From the NCBI GenBank assembly GCA_002343715.1, contig DDSA01000036.1, positions 1 through 24,694 of the forward strand: 24,694 nucleotides of DNA, written 5' to 3'. The position numbers and the translations under genes were made by a program. The notes under the pieces were generated by a model. The model had not been told where the DNA came from, did not search any database, and was given only the letters and a program-made list of their open reading frames with translations. Numbering within the stretch: the first letter of the stretch is position 1; the number at the start of each line of letters is the position of its first letter. The stretch is from Phycisphaerales bacterium UBA2402. GTDB taxonomy: Bacteria > Planctomycetota > Phycisphaerae > Phycisphaerales > UBA1924. Shown in pieces: positions 22,767-24,694 of this stretch.

Positions 22767-24032
22767 ATGTCTTGCGATGATGCCACCAACTTCCTCAGCG
22801 CCCCGGACCAGAAGGCGCTCGACGCGTTGATGAACACCGGGCTTGATCGCTCTGCCTCGACCGGCGATCGTGCGAGATTTGAACGGGTTCATGCGGTTCT
22901 CGCGTTGGCGGCGGGGCCTTCGGTCAGCCCGTCCCCCGGTCTGGCGGATCGAGTGCTAGCCAGTGTGATCCGGTCCTCGTCCGGGACTCCTGCCGCCACG
23001 GGTACGCCGAAACTCGCGATCACGCATGATGTCGACGGTCCCGAACTTACTCCGGATGATGAAGAGGCTCTTGACGCGTACGTCATGGCGGGGTATCGCC
23101 CGGAGAAGGTCCCTTCTTCGTTGCGCCAACGAGCAGTGCAAATTGAGAAAATCGGGTCCCTCTTGACCGGGGGGATGGGCGTTCACCAGAGCGCCGACCT
23201 CGCGCAACGCACATTAGCCGCGATCGGCCGTGCCGGTTCCAACAGGACAGCGACAGTCGTTCATCCGACCACAGGGCGCTCCGGTGGGTTCCGGTTTGTG
23301 GATTTGGTTTCGATTGCCGCGGCGGTCGTGCTGGGTGTTTCGGTCCTCTGGCCTGTCTTGGCGACGTATCGGGTTCACTCCAGCCGCGCCGCCTGCGCCG
23401 CGAACATGGCCACCGTGGCAGGCGGTTTCGGTCGATACGCGGGTGATTTCCGCGATGCACTCCCCATGGCCGCCGCGAGCCTCGGCGGAGCCTGGTGGGA
23501 TGTCGGTACGACGCCCGAGCGATCAAACGCGGCGAACTTGTTCCAGTTGCCGCGGCAGCAGTACGTCCGGCCGGTCGATCTCGCCTGCGCGGGCAACCCG
23601 AAGGCGGACCGGGGCACATCGTGCTCCGGTCGGTCGGATTGGACGTGTCATGAGTCTGTTTCGTACAGTTATCACGTGATGTTCGGTGCCGAACGGCCGC
23701 AGTGGGGGGAGCGTTCGGCGGTCGGACCGATGGTCATTCTGGTTGATAAAAGCCCGGTCATCGCGCGTGCGCGGCGTGGTGAGATCGTCAATCCATTCGA
23801 GAACTCTCCCAACCACGCCGGTGCCGGCCAATGGGCATTGCGCACCGATGGCTCCGCGGTCTGGCTCAAACATCCTCAGTTGGGCGAAGACAATATCTGG
23901 CTGCCGGGTGTGATCGATGCGATGGTGGCACGCGCCAGAAAAGAACTGGCCCGCGGCACACCCGCTCACCAGATCCGCATCAACGGTAACGAGTTGCCCG
24001 TTTCACGCAACGAGACTTTCGTCGGGCCGTGA
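22767..24032 (+). CDS. Putative anti-sigma-like membrane protein with duplicated N-terminal module and pseudopilin-like outer domain
   Basis: A 421-residue protein. Residues about 10-69 and 94-153 are two copies of one helical module: both run from a KALDAL/EALDAY helix through a conserved middle to LADRVLASVIR/LAQRTLAAIGR. A single hydrophobic helix (about 178-199) follows. Just after it comes SRAACAANMATVAGGFGRYAGD (C210, N213), which mirrors the CxxNLxxIGxAxxxY segment found after the N-terminal helix of planctomycete type II pseudopilin-like proteins. Near the C-terminus, NHAGAGQWALRTDGS (349-363) resembles their H-x9-DG motif. Several Cys lie in the outer part (about 274-294). Its place 30 bp behind an ECF sigma gene suggests a membrane partner of that factor with the duplicated part inside the cell; this is inference. 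No classic zinc-binding anti-sigma motif is seen. Confidence 0.75.
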   Translation: MSCDDATNFLSAPDQKALDALMNTGLDRSASTGDRARFERVHAVLALAAGPSVSPSPGLADRVLASVIRSSSGTPAATGTPKLAITHDVDGPELTPDDEEALDAYVMAGYRPEKVPSSLRQRAVQIEKIGSLLTGGMGVHQSADLAQRTLAAIGRAGSNRTATVVHPTTGRSGGFRFVDLVSIAAAVVLGVSVLWPVLATYRVHSSRAACAANMATVAGGFGRYAGDFRDALPMAAASLGGAWWDVGTTPERSNAANLFQLPRQQYVRPVDLACAGNPKADRGTSCSGRSDWTCHESVSYSYHVMFGAERPQWGERSAVGPMVILVDKSPVIARARRGEIVNPFENSPNHAGAGQWALRTDGSAVWLKHPQLGEDNIWLPGVIDAMVARARKELARGTPAHQIRINGNELPVSRNETFVGP

Positions 24033-24038
24033 CGGCGT

Positions 24039-24694
24039 TCAGCCTTGCGGGCCTTCGATTCCGAGTGTTCTCATTTTTTTGTACAGCGTGGTGCGGTTGA
24101 TGTCCAGTTGCTCCGCGGTTTTCTGACGGTTCCAGTGGTTAGCCGCGAGCGCTGCCGTGATGATCCGCCGTTCGGGGTCGCGGAGTGCTTCTTCCAATGA
24201 CATCGGCACCCAGTCTGCACCTTGAACCGGCACCACGGTGACATGCGTTGGGCATCGTACGGAATCCGGCAGATCATCGATGCCGATCCTCTGGCCCTTG
24301 GCCAGTACGGCCGCACGCTCGATGATATTCGCCAGTTCGCGGATGTTGCCCGGGTACGGGTACGCGCAGATGGCGGCGAGTGCTTCCGGTGTGAAGCCGA
24401 CGAGCTCACGGGCGAGTTCCCCGGCGTGCTTGTCGAGAAAGTGAGCAGCCAGGGACGGGATATCCGCCGCGCGATCCCGCAGCGGAGGCAGGGCTACCTG
24501 CACAACATTGATCCGGTAGTACAGATCCTGGCGGAACTGCCCCGACGCGACGAGTTGCTCCAGGGGCTGGTTGGTCGCCAGCAGGATCCGCACATCGATT
24601 TCAAGGGTTCGTGACGAGCCGACCGGCTCGAATCGTCGTTCCTGGAGAACCCGGAGCAGTTTCAGCTGCATCCCTGGCGAAGCGGAGTTGATCT
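24039..24694 (-). CDS. Sigma-54-dependent Fis-family transcriptional activator, 5' end missing
   Basis: The gene enters from the right edge; about 217 C-terminal residues are present. They comprise the later part of the AAA+ domain: INSASPGMQLKLLRVLQERR (substrate-side helix), VRILLATNQPLEQLV (Walker-B-following ATN motif), FRQDLYYRINVVQVALPPLRDR (in parts FRQDLYYRINV and LPPLRDR with the arginine finger region), and YPYPGNIRELANIIERA. The C-terminal Fis-type helix-turn-helix is at ERRIITAALAANHWNRQKTAEQ (in part) and NRTTLYKKMRTLGI. Such proteins remodel sigma-54 polymerase at -24/-12 promoters. The sensing domain lies outside the window, so the signal is unknown. It converges on the membrane protein gene with a 6-bp gap. 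Confidence 0.95.
   Translation of the reverse strand, partial: INSASPGMQLKLLRVLQERRFEPVGSSRTLEIDVRILLATNQPLEQLVASGQFRQDLYYRINVVQVALPPLRDRAADIPSLAAHFLDKHAGELARELVGFTPEALAAICAYPYPGNIRELANIIERAAVLAKGQRIGIDDLPDSVRCPTHVTVVPVQGADWVPMSLEEALRDPERRIITAALAANHWNRQKTAEQLDINRTTLYKKMRTLGIEGPQG

Overview
The window looks like a piece of a Planctomycetota chromosome, most likely class Phycisphaerae. The DNA is GC-rich. The lineage call rests on gene types: an ECF sigma factor of the HEAYLRL type overlapping a Ser/Thr kinase with a long WD40 tail; a secreted fibronectin-type-III protein ending in a Cys-flanked dockerin-like module; a pseudopilin-like membrane protein beside a second ECF sigma factor; and a decayed integrase of planctomycete type. 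This is family knowledge applied to the sequence; no search was run.

Layout. 1-883 is the 3' part of an outer-membrane beta-barrel gene. 884-1560 is gene-poor and holds a scar of an integrated element: a hairpin, two tandem 11-bp repeats, the 3' part of a tRNA-Lys gene and an integrase N-terminus with two in-frame stops. 1597-5441 (minus) is the ECF sigma/WD40-kinase pair. 5640-7592 is the secreted FnIII/Ig/dockerin protein. 7593-8135 has no recognisable gene. 8136-11225 (plus) encodes a membrane-anchored alpha/beta hydrolase, a DapB-like NAD(P) dehydrogenase and a PLP alpha-oxoamine synthase. tRNA-Arg(CCT) follows on the minus strand. Then come pheS with a four-helix membrane protein gene, tRNA-Gly(CCC) and a SYLF-domain lipoprotein closed by a strong terminator.

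14378-16133 is a divergent pair: a KDPG/KHG-type aldolase (minus) and a glyoxylate/hydroxypyruvate-type reductase (plus). 16145-17594 (minus) is a tight group: small unknown protein, dUTPase and a glycosyltransferase-like protein. 17698-19365 (minus) is a soluble CapD-like nucleotide-sugar dehydratase. 19446-24032 (plus) is a run of five tightly spaced genes: ruvA, 4-hydroxyproline epimerase, a DapA-family deaminase/aldolase, an ECF sigma factor and a membrane protein combining an internal duplication, one transmembrane helix and a pseudopilin-like outer domain. A sigma-54 activator gene enters from the right end on the minus strand.

How the genes work together. The epimerase and DapA-like enzyme fit two steps of hydroxyproline catabolism, possibly linked to the aldolase/reductase pair. 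The two sigma-factor loci look like independent envelope or extracellular signalling modules. The most unusual material is the sigma factor/pseudopilin-like membrane protein pair and its coupling to ruvA and hydroxyproline genes.
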